A stretch of DNA of 64,000 bases, taken from NCBI GenBank assembly GCA_022478985.1, contig JAKSZP010006618.1, positions 124,001 through 188,000 on the forward strand, given 5' to 3'. The position numbers and the translations under genes are program-made. A model generated the notes under the pieces. The model did not search any database and was not told where the DNA came from. It was given only the letters and a program-made list of their open reading frames with translations. The number at the start of each line of letters is the position of its first letter. The stretch's first letter is position 1. Of the stretch, positions 44,045-56,220 are shown one piece after another. The DNA is from Massospora cicadina. Taxonomy: Eukaryota > Entomophthoromycota > Entomophthoromycetes > Entomophthorales > Entomophthoraceae.

Positions 44045-45230
44045 TTAAACGTCCCTATCATCTGTGGAGCATAGAATTTGAGGTTTTCTGGATATTATAT
44101 AATGGAATTTTGGGAAAGGTTCAGAGGTGATGTGCACAAAATACTTCCCAGACGCTGTATATGTTGCACTTCATTTATGACCCATGGATGGTTGGACCTC
44201 AGGTTAAAACTGTGCAAGCAGTGGATGCCGCTGTATAGGTGCATGTGGTAGGCAATCACCTGTATGGTCAACGGGTTGTCAAAACAAAGCGCATGCATTG
44301 GACCAAGTCAAACAAAATTTTTGGCAATTTTGACTTCCTCCCCACAATGGTAAAAAGTGAAGTACTGGAGCACTACCTCTCAGTTGAGCTTAAAAGCTAT
44401 AGGAAACTTCAATATTTTGAAATGCAGTGCTTCACGCTTATGCCAGAGCATAGCATGGGCAAAGCAATTGCAGTGTTCACCCCTACCATGGTCATTGTGG
44501 AAGACTTAACCCAAATTCCCCACACCGCAGTTATCAGTATTGATGGGCAGGAATCCTACCCATTCCGCATTATAGTAGTTAGTGCACCCCATATCTGCAC
44601 CTTTTGTCATGCTTTTGGCAATAAGGCACACACCTGCCCTTCCATAGAGGGCATCACTCAGAATGAAATCCTCTCAAAGCAATGGGAAGACATGACTCCC
44701 ATTACAAACCTGCCATTGATACCAATGCCGCCTTCTCATGGGGTGCACAGGGGGATTATAATCAGTTGAAACCTGTGTCCCCACAAGAGCGCAAGTAGCC
44801 AAACAGGCCCATAGAGCAGCAGCCAAGGCAGCGGCTACAGCTGCATCTGTGGTCATGCCTGTCCAGACCTAAGCTGACATCAAGTCATTTGCGGCTGAAG
44901 CGGCTTGGGGATTGCTCACCAATTAAATCTGGGCCCACCATTCTGCAGACCAGGTGTTTGAGTCAGATTCTCCCGTGAAAGTTACTAAGCACCATTTGAA
45001 ACCAAACTCTCCCACCTGACCTCTCCAAGATTTTTTCAAGCTCCAATGCTGCACCAAAGGAGAGCCTTAATATAAAAATTGACCTAAATCAAAAAACACC
45101 AAAACTGATACTAAACTCAGCTAAGGATATCCTCAAGGACACATACATAGGGGTGCAAACCTGATTGTAAAAAGCAGCTGCTGATCAAGTGGTGCAGGAA
45201 GGGAAAGGGGGTCCATTCCATCGCACCTAA
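44045..45230 (+). pseudogene. LINE 2 ORF1
   Basis: The RNA-binding ORF1 of LINE 2. The best open block (44,239-44,769, 176 codons) reads RVVKTKRMHWTKSNKIF, FDFLPTMVKSEVLEHYL and FEMQCFTLMPEHSMGKAIAV, collinear with LINE 1. The zinc knuckle CTFCHAFGNKAHTC (44,600-44,641) has Asn in place of the His ligand, so metal binding would be lost. An Ala-rich basic tract and a stop-ridden tail follow to the TAA at 45,228-45,230 inside a palindrome. The start codon seen in LINE 1 is not conserved. Confidence 0.8.
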
Positions 45231-45240
45231 GGTGCGATGG
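45218..45240 (+). promoter_or_regulatory. Perfect palindrome over the ORF1 stop codon (LINE 2)
   Basis: CCATCGCACCT (45,218-45,228) and AGGTGCGATGG (45,230-45,240) pair perfectly around one base, 11-bp arms. The stop TAA (45,228-45,230) lies at the apex, as in LINE 1. The arms extend past the base mismatched in LINE 1 with an A-T pair. Confidence 0.7.
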
Positions 45241-48200
45241 GGGTCTCCTTCACTGTAAGGACATTAAAAATTGCTGGACTTAAGCCTCGCTGTCCTGGGC
45301 TAGAAAGATGAGTTTCTGTTAAAACTTTACCTGTGGACATCCTGAAATTCAGGAATCCCATCGTCCACACAGTGCCAAGGACACATGGGCATCCATGCTC
45401 CTCCCCTCCCTTTCTTTTTTGTAACCGCACTGTGGGGTGCTTACATGCGCAACCCATAGGTTTATATTTATATCTAAAAATTTGTATCTTGATGGTTTTA
45501 TGATGGCCATGTCCTTTTCATGGGATGATGAAGTACACGCTATAATTAATATATACACCCTGACCTGTGCGTGGCTCACTAAGATTTCTCTTGGCCATAA
45601 CTTCCCTCCCATTTCCACCTGATCCATTTGTGGTGGGCGACCAGAACTGCTGGGCCAACCTGGCCACCAACCTCTGGCCTTCAACGCCTACCCCCTGTGG
45701 GGCGCATCAAACTCCAAGTTCTAAAAACTACCTTGGGGATTTTTAATACCCTCTTTAAGCATGCACTGTTGCTACCCAACATGTCCTGTCCCCATGTGCA
45801 CAACAGTCAACTGAGGTCTATGTCGCGCATCAACCTCATTCTTGTCCCATTGAAATTTAGCACCATATTGTGCACTTTACAACAACAAAAACTGATTTCT
45901 CCAACTACATGATGGCGTCAATTTCCTTCACTTTATTAAACCCAGAGGCACAGGCACATAAGTGATGAAAACTTTGTCCAGCCAAGATCACATCGCCCAT
46001 GCTTTCAGCATGAGTGGATACCACAACTTTGGCACTAGAGTTCGCTACATTATTCTGTGTTGATCCACTTTCTACCTGGTCAGGCTTCACAGCAAACACC
46101 AGCCTTCAGGCACACCATATCTCATCATAATGCTCTAGAGCTGCCACAGCGGTCATTAAGTGCATGCTAGCAGAATTGGACAACCTAGAGTCCAACGTCC
46201 CTGCAGCAGGGTACAGCCCAGCTTGGGGGTCAAAAGTGGGAAGAAGTGTCTGATTGTCTCAACGCACTGGTAAGACAACGCAAATATCGCGTTTGTGTTC
46301 AGTTCAAGGCAAAAGATACAGCAAATGACACGTGCACCGCCTACTCTTATTCTGCAAATTCTTTGCACTGCAACAGATCTTGGCCTGCATGCAGGTGAGG
46401 CAGCTGGACAACTTCGTCACAGACACTCCAGCTGAAGTGTCTTTCTAAGTTTGAACCTTCCAAACCAAGTTGTATAAGTCTGATCCTTTCAAACCTGCTG
46501 CAATTGATGATTTTCTCAATTGTGCTCATATCTGCACCATTTCCAGATACTCATAGTTAATATCTCTAATTTCTTGTGATGAACTCTGGTATGCCATTCA
46601 TGGTGCACCGCACAGGAAGTGCTCAGGTCTAGATAAGATTTTATTGAGTTCTGTAAAAAATTTTAATTTTTTCTCCTCAGTAATGCTTGCCTCAATAAAC
46701 AAATGTCTTTAAAACGCGTCTCCTTCCTGAGGGGCCAGGAGGCCTACATGATAAAGCTGTATAAGAAAGGAAATAATTTGGACTTGGCTAACTGGCACAC
46801 CCATCACTTACTAATACAGATACTAAGTTTTTTACCAAAATCATGACCAACTGCCTAGGGGAGTTTCTTAAAAAGTAATATCCTCTGAGCAGTTCAGTTT
46901 CATCCCCAAGAGATCAATATGGGATAACGTCCACAACATGACCAATGTCTTCCAATCCACGGCTACTGGGGCGCTTGTGTTAGACAAGCAAAAAGCTCAT
47001 AATAAAATCAACTGGGATTACCTAAAAACCCACCTCCAAAAATGTACCTCCCCAACCAGTTCATTAATTGGGTGATGTTGCTCTTGGAGTCTTCCACAAT
47101 GGCTGTGCGTGGCCCTGGTTTCTCACCAAAGTGGTTCACCATCAAAGGGGTCTCCGCCTAGGGGACCCTTTAAGCCCACTTTTATACAACTTCAGCCTCG
47201 ACCCACTTTTGGGAAATGTGAATGCCTGCCTTGCTGGTGTGCATAGGCAAGGCCAAGCACCTGTCAGGATGCTGACATTCTCTGACAACTGTTTGGGTGG
47301 AGTGTCTAACAACCATGGTTCACGAGCGCTGGAGGAAACTATCCAGGATTACTTCAGGGTCAGTAATGTCGCCCTTAATGCCAACAAACCAAAAGAATTC
47401 TCATCAGCCGGTACCAAGCCCCATAGTTAGTCTGTTCTGGCAGCTAGATCTCTGTTTCCTTGCCCCAGTCACCCCATACTTCCCCAATTGTGCTCCTTTT
47501 TGTGCCAAGATCCACTGCTGGTCCAGTGTGCCATTTATAAGTGTAGCTGGAGGCGGGAGGGTTCGCCTCATTGGTAATGGAGCACCACATCCTAGACAAT
47601 GTCACGAAGTGCATCGCCTCTCTCAGAGCACACCAGACTACCATCACAGGATGAGTTGTGCAAGCCAACTCTATGCTCCTGTCAATAGTCTGATTTTTGT
47701 ACCATGACATCGCCTTTTACCCCTCTTTCTTCTCCTCGCTATATGCCTTCCTACAAGGGTGGCTTTGGTTAGGCCGCCCTCCCCCTGTGCGCCTGGATGT
47801 CATGTTTGGCCCTCGTCATAGTGCTGTTATGGGCCTGCTCAACTTCAAGGCCCATGCCACCAAATACTTGGCACCTGGATTGCTGCAGTAATCAACCCCA
47901 CACTCACAGACATTACTAGGCATGCGCAGCCTTTTTTATTTTCCCAAGCCTTTGCCTCCGCAATCCTACCCACCCCCATCCTCTACTTAACTCTCTAGAC
48001 TCTATCCCTCTGCCACAGGTCCACATGGTATGACCCACTTCAAAATTATTCTCCTCTACATGTGGAGCACTGAGTAGAGAATCAGCATCAGTGACACACC
48101 ACACAGAGGTGTCACCCTACTCTTGTTTCAAACAAAAAGTCCATATGCAAGCCTTTTTGAACAGCCTGGTACCCCACAGTGTCCCCCCTCGTTGCCTGTG

Positions 48201-48800
48201 TGGACTATCTTGACAAGCTGGGCATCCCATACTCTCTGGAGACCCAGAAGGACATTTGGCGGTACACACGCCATCCTATGTTACAACCCCAGATTCGCGA
48301 TCATGTGTGGAGATGCCTGAGAAAGTTTTCCTGTCTGCTGAGAGGTTCAATGCTTCTCAATCTTCATGCATTGTGTGTGTGATTAATATGGGTCATTAGT
48401 CCATCACATGGAAGATTTCCTGACGTCACAGGCGATCTGGTGGGATATGCGCCTCTTTTTCCAGAAGCGTGAACAGACATTTATCTTAACTAAAAACATC
48501 TTCGCCTTTTTCATGACCTCCCCTATCCACCCTTATCTCCGTGCCTTAATTGTTGCAATAACACTATGGATGATCCACACTATTGTCCTTGATGCACTGT
48601 CTGGCATTACGCCAACCCTCCGTGAAGCTGTGCGTCACTTCCACTCCCACCTCACAGATCACTTTCAAGCTTGGTTTTTAGGCAACCTGCCATCCCACCT
48701 ACGCTGGGTTGGCGTCATTCTGGCTCCCCATCTGGTTCCTCTCGTCAGCTTTTTCCTTCATTCATGTTCAGTTTTGGCCTAGGCCTCCCCTGTCACTCCC
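45241..48800 (+). pseudogene. LINE 2 ORF2: endonuclease, reverse transcriptase, zinc finger
   Basis: Collinear with LINE 1 ORF2 but more decayed. The endonuclease region (about 45,520-45,900) has HAIINIYTLTCA; the GDMN motif region is degraded. RT (about 46,880-47,430): FSFIPKRS-like block, LVLDKQKAHNKINWDYLKT, then VRGPGFSPKWFTIKGVSA with LLYNFSLDPLLGNVNACL, then FSDNCLGG at about 47,280, where the catalytic FADD is changed to FSDN. The connector GWLWLGRPPPVRLDVMFGP lies at about 47,757-47,813, and the C-terminal part (VDYLDKLGIPYSLETQKDIW, about 48,200-48,260) matches LINE 1. The final zinc finger is lost. Confidence 0.8.
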
Positions 48801-48958
48801 CCTCTTACTTACACTGGCAGTCTTGCTGGCAACAGGAGTTAGCTTCAGCTCCTCTGGATGCCCCTAGGTTTTATTGGTGTTTTGTAGTTAATGTTTATTA
48901 GAAGTGTTTGTCCCATGGTCAGCCTTCCCCAATTTTATCTAAAAAATTTAATTTTTAA

Positions 48959-49145
48959 GTAAAGAAGATAAAAGGGATAAAGTTTATGAGCAGACTATGA
49001 CACATCGCTCATGCACTACATGGGCTAAATCACCTTTGTTGGTGAGTGGTACAACAGCCTATTTAGGCCCTTTCTTGTTTCTGTGTGGGAACTCCTTTCT
49101 GTCCTGGCATAGAGCTGCTTCCCTGGACTTACAAGGATGTCATGA
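48959..49145 (+). repeat. Dispersed repeat R6, copy B right part
   Basis: It continues the homology to copy A (27,040-27,220), sharing CACTACATGGG and a CTTACA run. It lies directly after the LINE 2 tail. Confidence 0.6.
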
Positions 49146-50615
49146 AGCTCATATTTGTGTACCATTATTAAATTAATTAATTGTGATTGATAATGGTCCA
49201 ACATAGGGAGTCAATGAGCTTTTATAAAAGGTGCCTAAGTCCTTAGTGAATGGTGGAATGTTGACATATTAGCTGCGTGTCCCATCTACTGTATTACCCT
49301 GAGTGGTCCCATCTATTTTAGTCCGTCCTCTAGCATGTATGTTTCAGATCTAGTTTTTTTTGGCATTAAACATCACTATCACTCAATGCTTGCACTTTTG
49401 GCCTTAATAGCATTTATGGTCCACATATTCTTTGTAAATCCTCACAGCATCCCCAAAATGTTCCATTACCATATAATGTATCTCTTTAAGTTACAAGTCT
49501 TTCATAAGCCACTCCTACTTGAGCGGCTGGCTAGGGTCCTAATTTAAAGTTGGACTATACTTATAGTTGGTGAAGAAAGGTGAGATTAAAGTTTAAAAGT
49601 TCTTTAGGTTGGTTGAGGAACTAACCATGGTCAATTGTGACACCCAGTTTTTCTGTTATAAATTTGTGTAGCTCTGCAAGAAATTTTTGTAAACCTTGGT
49701 TTATACTATATACTTGTCCATCTGTTAAAAATGAAATGCAGTGGACCAGCAAATAAGTTTTAAAACAAGGAAAATTGGGCTCATGTTAAATTTTAAAAGC
49801 CTAAACATGAGGCATGGGTGCCAGGAGGTGTTCAGTTCATATGACCTAACTTTACTTAGGATGATCTTCAGTACCAAAATGGATTCCAATCAATGATGCT
49901 GAGCAAATCCGTGTTTTTAGGGATCACAAAAGCACTTTCCATGGTCAAGACCGCAGTATGTTTGACATCTTGAAAACCACAAAAAAGAATGGAACATATT
50001 ATGCCAAGTATAAGTTGAATTGATTTTAAAACACTTTATTATAATATAAACTTTCAATATCTATAGGATAACTGGATCCCTGTAGCGCAAAAAGCATAGA
50101 GGTCCTCCTTAATCATGATTTTTCTTTAGCATCTAGTATGAGGCCCAAACAATTGTCTTTATAGCCGTAGGTGTCTGATAGTTGCGACCCCACTATATTG
50201 GGACTTTCATATTGGGGCACTGTAATTTAAGAAGCTTTTTACTCAAATAATTGATCAGTGAACTAGGTAATCAAATTCTCATAAAAGACCCAAAACACAT
50301 CTTAAGATTTTCTCATGTTATAAAACCACATAATTTCAGGATAAGCAAATGCCTTTTTATGAGATATAATTCTGGAGAGGGGTGGTTTATTTACTTACCA
50401 TGACAAAAGTGACTGGGTTTTATAATCCTATCATCCTTATGAACTCTGACATTGCCCCCTCATGATTCTGTTGTAAGAAGACTTTTGTATATTCTGGAGT
50501 TTATTTAAAGTTCCTTCATAAATTATACAACTTTAACAGCTTTAGAGTCAGCGGGCACCCTTTTGGGATATTTCTTAGCTTGGGAATTGTTACTTAGGCA
50601 ATGCAAAATAAATAA
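49146..50615. other. Unassigned, one integrase-like phrase
   Basis: At about 49,178-49,200 the plus strand reads LIVIDNGPT, resembling the second-Asp motif of an LTR-element integrase. Stops close by prevent a firm call. The 70-codon open stretch at 49,335-49,547 is not recognised. The rest shows nothing. Confidence 0.3.
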
Positions 50616-52052
50616 TCTATACATATAAAACAAAGTCGTGTTAGTTACACCATTTATAGCTCAAGAACGGCTAGACCGATTTTTATGATCTTTGCTTTGT
50701 TGGATTTTTCTCCGCCCCGAATAGCAGAATAACTATTAAAACATGGGAAAAATATAGTAAAATAAAAAAATTCTATATGTAACAAGTGAAAATTTTGTAT
50801 ATACTTCGATGGTATTCGCTATACTGTTACGGCCGAGAAGTTTGATATTCGGTTGATTCGGTAGTTTAAATGGTTCTGTTGAGCGGTTGGCGGGTTTGTG
50901 TTGATTAATAAGCTTAACGGTTTAAATAAAGTTAGTGATTGGTTGATTTAATAATGTTGATTGGTTTTGGTAAGTAGTTGTGTTTTTGGTTGTTCGATAC
51001 ATTTAGTTTTGGTTTACGAAGCGGTTGGTGATTGGTTGATTTTTAAACTAATGGTTTTAGCTAAGTGGTTTAGTGGTTTAGTTAATTCGATAGGTTTAAT
51101 TGGGTATGGCTGAATGGTTGGTAAATTTATATTGATTCAGTATAATTTGATTACTTAATTTTATCGATAACCATCTACAAATATAAAAAATATAAGATTA
51201 TCGGATGAACTTTAAGCCCACAAACAAATCAGTGTTAAACTGGGTATCAACAAGAATTAATCTTAAATTTTATTTACAAAAAAATCAGTATGTTAATTTG
51301 TTTATATAGATGCATTATCTCGAGCAAATAACCAAAAATCACCAAACTTGGCACAAGTATTCTATAAAGTTTGGGAACGGAATGCTAATATGTAATTGTT
51401 TAAAATAATCATATAAATTTAAACATCAGTTCTATATAAGATCTAGAACGTATATTTCTAATGGTAATTATATATCAATTTGGCTGTGTATTTTCATATT
51501 CATTTAATTCAATAGTTTCATAGGCTTTAATATTTAGTTGGTAGTTTTTGGCTGTTTTGTAAGTTCAATAATTGGTTTTTGCTGAGTGGTGGTTTATTTT
51601 TTAGTTGATTCGATAGGCTCAATAGTTTCAGATAAGAGATTGATGGTTTAATTAATTTGGCAAACTTAATTGATTTTAGCTAAGTGGTTGGAGGTTGGAA
51701 TTTTTGATAAGTTTAATGGTTTCTGAACTTATTGATAGCTATCTACCAATATAAAAGTTAAAATAATTTAGAATCTGATTGATTTGATAAGTTTATTTTA
51801 TTTTGGCCGAGTGGTTGATGGTTTTTGGTCGAATCGATAGGATACAGTTTGGCTTTGGAGGTGATTAGTTATTGGTTGATTTGATAAGTTCATTTAGTTT
51901 TAGCTGGGTGGTTGGTCTTTTTGGTTGCTTTGATTGAGCAATTAGATTTAACCGAGTAGTTATTGCTTAACTATATATAAAATCTAAATTAATCAATTCG
52001 AATCACCTGAAATTCTATAGACACCGTAGCGAAGCACGGGTAACTCCGCTAG
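50616..52052 (+). mobile_element. Non-autonomous Helitron
   Basis: A 1,437-bp element with Helitron-type ends. It starts TCTATACATATAAAAC after an A and contains CTCAAGAACGGCTAGACCGAT (50,662-50,682), a subterminal block typical of Helitrons described from arthropods and other eukaryotes. It ends in CTAG followed by T. Just inside the 3' end, TAGCG and CGCTA (52,026-52,052 region) form the usual terminal hairpin. No Rep/helicase reading is present, so it would depend on an autonomous partner. The interior is largely a degenerate tandem array. Insertion between A and T with no target duplication fits. Confidence 0.85.
50836..51975 (+). repeat. Degenerate tandem repeats inside the Helitron
   Basis: Recurring blocks such as GGTTGATTTGATAAGTTTA followed by GTTTTAGCTGAGTGGTTGG-like runs appear many times with a spacing of roughly 50-70 bp. 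Units are diverged and partly broken by unique AT-rich sequence at about 51,170-51,490. Confidence 0.6.
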
Positions 52053-52430
52053 TGATATAGAGCATTTGTTATTTATTTAGATTTGGTAATATTATAAACT
52101 TTATTGAGATATGCTTCCAAACCATATATTATTCCTTTTAAGATGCAAAGACCGTCCCAATATTCAAGGAAGTTATCTTTGGTTCTGGAAGGTGTCAAAT
52201 CTTTTGAGCTAGCCTAGGAAGATTTAAAATATAAAAATCTTAACTTTTGATCAAGGCTTGATAATGGGCCCATTAGTAATCTCTGCTAAACAAGGTTTAA
52301 CTTATCAGCAACTAGTTTGCCTCTGAACAAATTAAATTATTATCTCTCCTAACAATGCCCAAAATCTTATGAAGGGCAATTAATCTTAGAGTAGCCTTCC
52401 ATAAACTCGATTAACCATATCTCATTTTGT
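52053..52430. other. No recognisable feature
   Basis: AT-rich; possibly the decayed 3' end of gypsy-E. Confidence 0.3.
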
Positions 52431-52439
52431 GAGAAGCAA

Positions 52440-53960
52440 TAGAATATACAGGTCCACAGCAGTAGATCACCCAAAAGGGTCCAAACTTTTTAGTTTTATG
52501 CTTATGGGATCTTTTTTCAGGCTTATAATGGTAAAAAACTACTAATTCTATAACTGATACTTATGCAGAATAGGCTTCCATGCATTGAAATGTTTGTTTT
52601 CATCCATTAATAGTTCTTAATATCTTTCCACAAGATCCTGTAACTGAAAACTTATCTGCCAAAGTTGATATAGCCAAATAAGTGGTATCAGGAATAGAAG
52701 ATTCCAATATGGGCTGGACGCTAGAGGGTAACATTGTATAGAACATAAAGGGTATAAGTGGGGACGTTTTGATGTTTATGCAATAGTTTACTCAATAAGA
52801 CATTCAGGCTCTTGGTAAGTATTTTTCCACAATGACATATTGGAATGTGCTATTTTACAAGGTATGCATAAGTGTACCATTACTCTCTCCACTGCCTTAT
52901 AAGTGAAGAATGATAGAGGGCAGTAAGGGTTTAAAATATTTTCGTCATTAGATTGATTTATGTACCACGTGAGATTCAAAAATCTGTAAATTATCTAATA
53001 TGAGAACTTTTGGAATACCATATAAGGTGAAGACTCGTTCTAGTAAAAAAGAAGGCGGTGCTTTGGATGTCTTAAAATTACCAACATGGCTTTGGTTCAT
53101 AATAATAAATGACCTATTGCAATGATAATATACCGGTGACTGTACATTGCGGTCAGTAAAAGACACTCTATGTTGCTACTGAAATGGGCAAAGAAAGAAG
53201 TTGACTATAAAATTGATGTTGTTAAATTAGATTATAAACCATAATTAGCACAAGTAAGGAAAGAATCAATAACATCAAGTATCAATCAGTCATGCATACC
53301 CAATAATGTTGATCTTTAAGCGTTGGTAGAACTTCTTTAAGGATTCATTTCAATGTTAGGAAGAGATTCTATTCTGATAAAGGTCCTTTCTAAGGGGCGT
53401 GCATAGTGTACCCAGGCATCACCTACGCGTTTTTATAGTTAATTTTCCTTTAACTGTGTCTATCAGTCATCTATGTGAGGTGCTCCAAAACTTAGAGCCT
53501 CCCAACCCCAAGTCATGTGTCATTTAATCAAATCATAAATCCATTTTTTTAAGAAGCATATGATGTTAATATGGGTAAATAGGACAACCCATTAGTGCTC
53601 TGATATATAGCTCCCTTGTCATAGACAATAGAGAAATCACAATTAAGTAGATTGAAGGGCCATCTAGTAAGTCTCCCATTGGGATCCTTCATTTGTAACC
53701 ATAATATCAATGAAATATTGTTTATAACTATGAAAACGCTTCTCATAATCAGAAAAGGGCGAAAATGCTTGATGGCTAGGAACCAGTAAACATCTTTATT
53801 ATGCAACGTGTAATTCCTCTCTGACTTGATCAGGGTTATGCTGAAGTAGGAGGTTGGGTAATATACTTTATTGGGAGTAAATTGCGCCAAAAATATTTCC
53901 AACTGCGACATTTTTGGCACCTAAAATAGTATGAGGGGATTATAAAACTATTGGTGTACT
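52440..53960 (-). pseudogene. Gypsy-E RNase H and integrase
   Basis: RNase H (53,920-53,549, 123 open codons): SERNYTLHNKDVYWFLAIKH, FRPFLIMRSVFIVINN, KDPNGRLTRWPFNLLNCDFS and NGLSYLP, the standard gypsy RNase H and tether. Integrase (53,166-52,788): FLLERVFTLYGIPKVLILDN, in which the usual SDNG is LDNL, and an open block ending with the YKAVER region near 52,880. Stops and frameshifts separate the blocks. The RNase H catalytic residues before SERNY are lost (TPNKVYYPTSYF). Confidence 0.75.
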
Positions 53961-54089
53961 AATATTTTCTGCCGTCACATGGCAAGTACTCAAGGGATCA
54001 AAGGCTTGTTGCTGAGATTTTCTCAAAGAAATTGAAACTCCTTCTAGAGTAAATTAATCAATGGCTTGGAAAGTCTGAAAAAATGAGAT

Positions 54090-54790
54090 ATGGATTGCCA
54101 ATAGTGATTAATTATTATAATAAAGATTTTATACTGCATAAACTATTTTAATGAGACATCTTCTGTATGGCATCAATTTCATAAGGCAATAAAGAGATTC
54201 CTTAAAGAGTAACCTTGTGACCTAAAATCTTAATCTTTTCTATTAAGAGCTTCACACAGATATCATTACAGAGAGTCTAATTGCATCCAATTAAAGTCTT
54301 ACATTGAGTGCTCAAGGTATTCATTGCATATGTGAGAAAACACTGTAAAGTCATCCAAATAGACCGGTATGCAGGATATTTTTAGGTCTCCTAGCATGCC
54401 GTCAATTGCTCTCTGGAATGTTGTATGGACGTTGCATTACCATGTGTCATATGAGTTAGATTAAATAAACCTTTTCTTCTGATTACCACATACTTTTTCC
54501 TACTCTTGGAGCGTGTTAATTTGCTAGTATCTGCTGGCAAGGTCTGCATAGGAGGTGAATCAAGATCCTTCTAAGAGCCAGAGGGAGTTGACAATTTGTG
54601 GTAGTGGTTAGTTGTCTCTTTCCTAATTATTGAATTCAACTGTTGATCATTCAACACCTAAAAGCCTCTATTCTTCATGAAAGCTAATAGTAGTTGTGAG
54701 GCCCACAGGCTCTAAGAGGGCTTTGACAGACCATCTACCAAGAAGCTGCTCTAACTCCATAGTTACTGAACCTAAGACTTTGATTTTTGG
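54090..54790 (-). pseudogene. Gypsy-E reverse transcriptase
   Basis: The minus strand reads YVVIRRKGLFNLTHMTHGNA at about 54,490-54,430. This aligns with CVVITSKGLFQPTHM of gypsy-B, followed by an FQRAIDGML-type segment and a degraded YLDD region. The 5' part of RT (54,790-54,550) is stop-ridden. Same lineage as gypsy-B and D. Confidence 0.6.
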
Positions 54791-55388
54791 TATGAACTAA
54801 CTTAAATAGGTTGAGCATTCCCTCCTGTAATTTGAGTTACAACCCTTTCATCATCCCAAAGTTTAAGAACTTTCAAATATATATCAACTTTTTTATAGAT
54901 AAGGGAAACTACCAATTGTTGTGCTTAGTGGTAAGAGTATTGCCAAACTTCACATTATTTTGCAAAATATTAAAGATTTATCTAATTTTGGGTCAGTTAA
55001 GGTTCTGCAATAAGTAATGAATCCAACTTTATTGATAGTTAAGGTCCAAACTTAGGCTATAGTGTGGTTTCAAGTCAAAGTCTGAGGCTAATTGCTGAAA
55101 TTTGCTAATAGAGCGGTAATAAGACCTTGATTTTAGGCCTAATATCACAGAATAATCAGAGGCTTTAATATGATGATAAGATTACCCAAAAACTTCCAAT
55201 AGATGAGCTGAAGGTCCAGTAACTTGTATTACAAATTCCACTAGAAGATGAGAATAGGAGGGTTTTGATCTTGTTGAAAGAATAATTTGGTACTTCTTCT
55301 TGAGCATTGACCTTAGATTGAGGCAACTTAGTTTTAGGACTGTAACTTGAATTAAAGACATTTAATAAAATTTAAGTACTTTAATAGA

Positions 55389-55398
55389 CAATTCCAAG
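55389..55398. repeat. SINE-2b target duplication, left copy
   Basis: CAATTCCAAG, one mismatch from 55,565-55,574. Confidence 0.5.
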
Positions 55399-55564
55399 AG
55401 GGTGGTTATCCTGGCAGGGAAATTCCTGATTCCATTCCTAGTGCCGTTTTGTTCAATACAAGTTTGAAACCTGTACTGGTTAGAAAACTTCTCGTTGTGG
55501 TATACTTGTCCTATGGTTGACACAGCTCAAAACCTTTTTTTCTTTTTTTTCTTTTTATAGTAGC
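55399..55564 (+). mobile_element. SINE-2b, second copy of the SINE-2 family
   Basis: It shares with 43,900-44,027 the head GGGTGGTTA, the block GTTTGAAACCTGTACTGG (55,460-55,477), a TCTCG-x-TGTGGTATA run and the 3' tail TTGTCCTATGGTTGA. A long T-rich tract (about 55,537-55,558) follows. The internal part after the head differs. Flanks show a 10-bp duplication with one mismatch. It lies inside gypsy-E between protease and RT. Confidence 0.7.
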
Positions 55565-55574
55565 CAACTCCAAG
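55565..55574. repeat. SINE-2b target duplication, right copy
   Basis: CAACTCCAAG, partner of 55,389-55,398. Confidence 0.5.
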
Positions 55575-55859
55575 GCATTCTCTTCTTTTTTCTTTTAGTA
55601 AGTTTACACTGGTAAGTGGGCTGTAATAACATAAAATGGAAAATACAGATCATTGTGACTAACAATAGTAAAGAAGGCGACCAGAAATTGTGTGCCTAAG
55701 AGGTGATTATTGCTATTGCTACTTAAAATAATTTCTGTAGCGGAGACACTAAGTTCCAACTAATAGAGGCAACAATTAGTAAGCTCCAAGGGGTCTTATG
55801 AAGGAAGGTCCAGTGGTTTCATATTTAAAAGGGTGGTTAAAATCAGTAGACTTTTTAAT

Positions 55860-56220
55860 TCGCTTATAAGGCAAGAGAAGATAACATTGACTTAGGAGCC
55901 AGTATTAACAATATCCAAGGATTTCACCTTATGCACCACCACTTTTAAACGAGTGACATAATAGTCAAAGTGAGGGATTGAGTATATAGCATTTGAGATA
56001 TAAGTAACTTTGATGGAGACAGGGAGTTTTTCCAGAGAAGCAGAATAAGAGGTACCTAAAACTTTATGCATAACTAAGGATCTAGGGATATGAATTCCAT
56101 CAGGAATGGACACTATGGAGCAATTGCGCTTTGAGATATTCTTGATGTTTTTAGGCATAGACTCATCAGCAAAGGAGCCTCGCGACCTGGGCTGACGCCT
56201 CTTTCTCATCATTATCAGAT
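55860..56220 (-). pseudogene. Gypsy-E protease region
   Basis: A 106-codon open block (56,212-55,892) ends VHKVKSLDIVNTGS. This is the start of a retroviral-type aspartic protease, with the catalytic DTGS reading NTGS. The next codon is a stop, and the reading then continues VNVIFSCLI. The Arg/Lys-rich start (MRKRRQPRSRG) is in the place of a gag-protease linker. Confidence 0.6.

Larger units (their letters stand above)
43624..48958 (+). mobile_element. LINE 2, second full-length copy of the LINE
   Basis: A 5.3-kb plus-strand copy of the element at 12.4-17.7 kb. The 5' edge AAAACTTTTCTTTCTCGTTG is shared with LINE 1, and the 3' end GTCCCATGGTCAGCCTTCCCC (48,910-48,930) is followed by an A/T-rich tail. 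It interrupts R6, as shown by the continuous copy A at 26.2-27.2 kb. A SINE-2 insertion (43,901-44,027) breaks its 5' region. More stops and frameshifts than LINE 1 suggest greater age. I could not define its target duplication. Confidence 0.88.
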
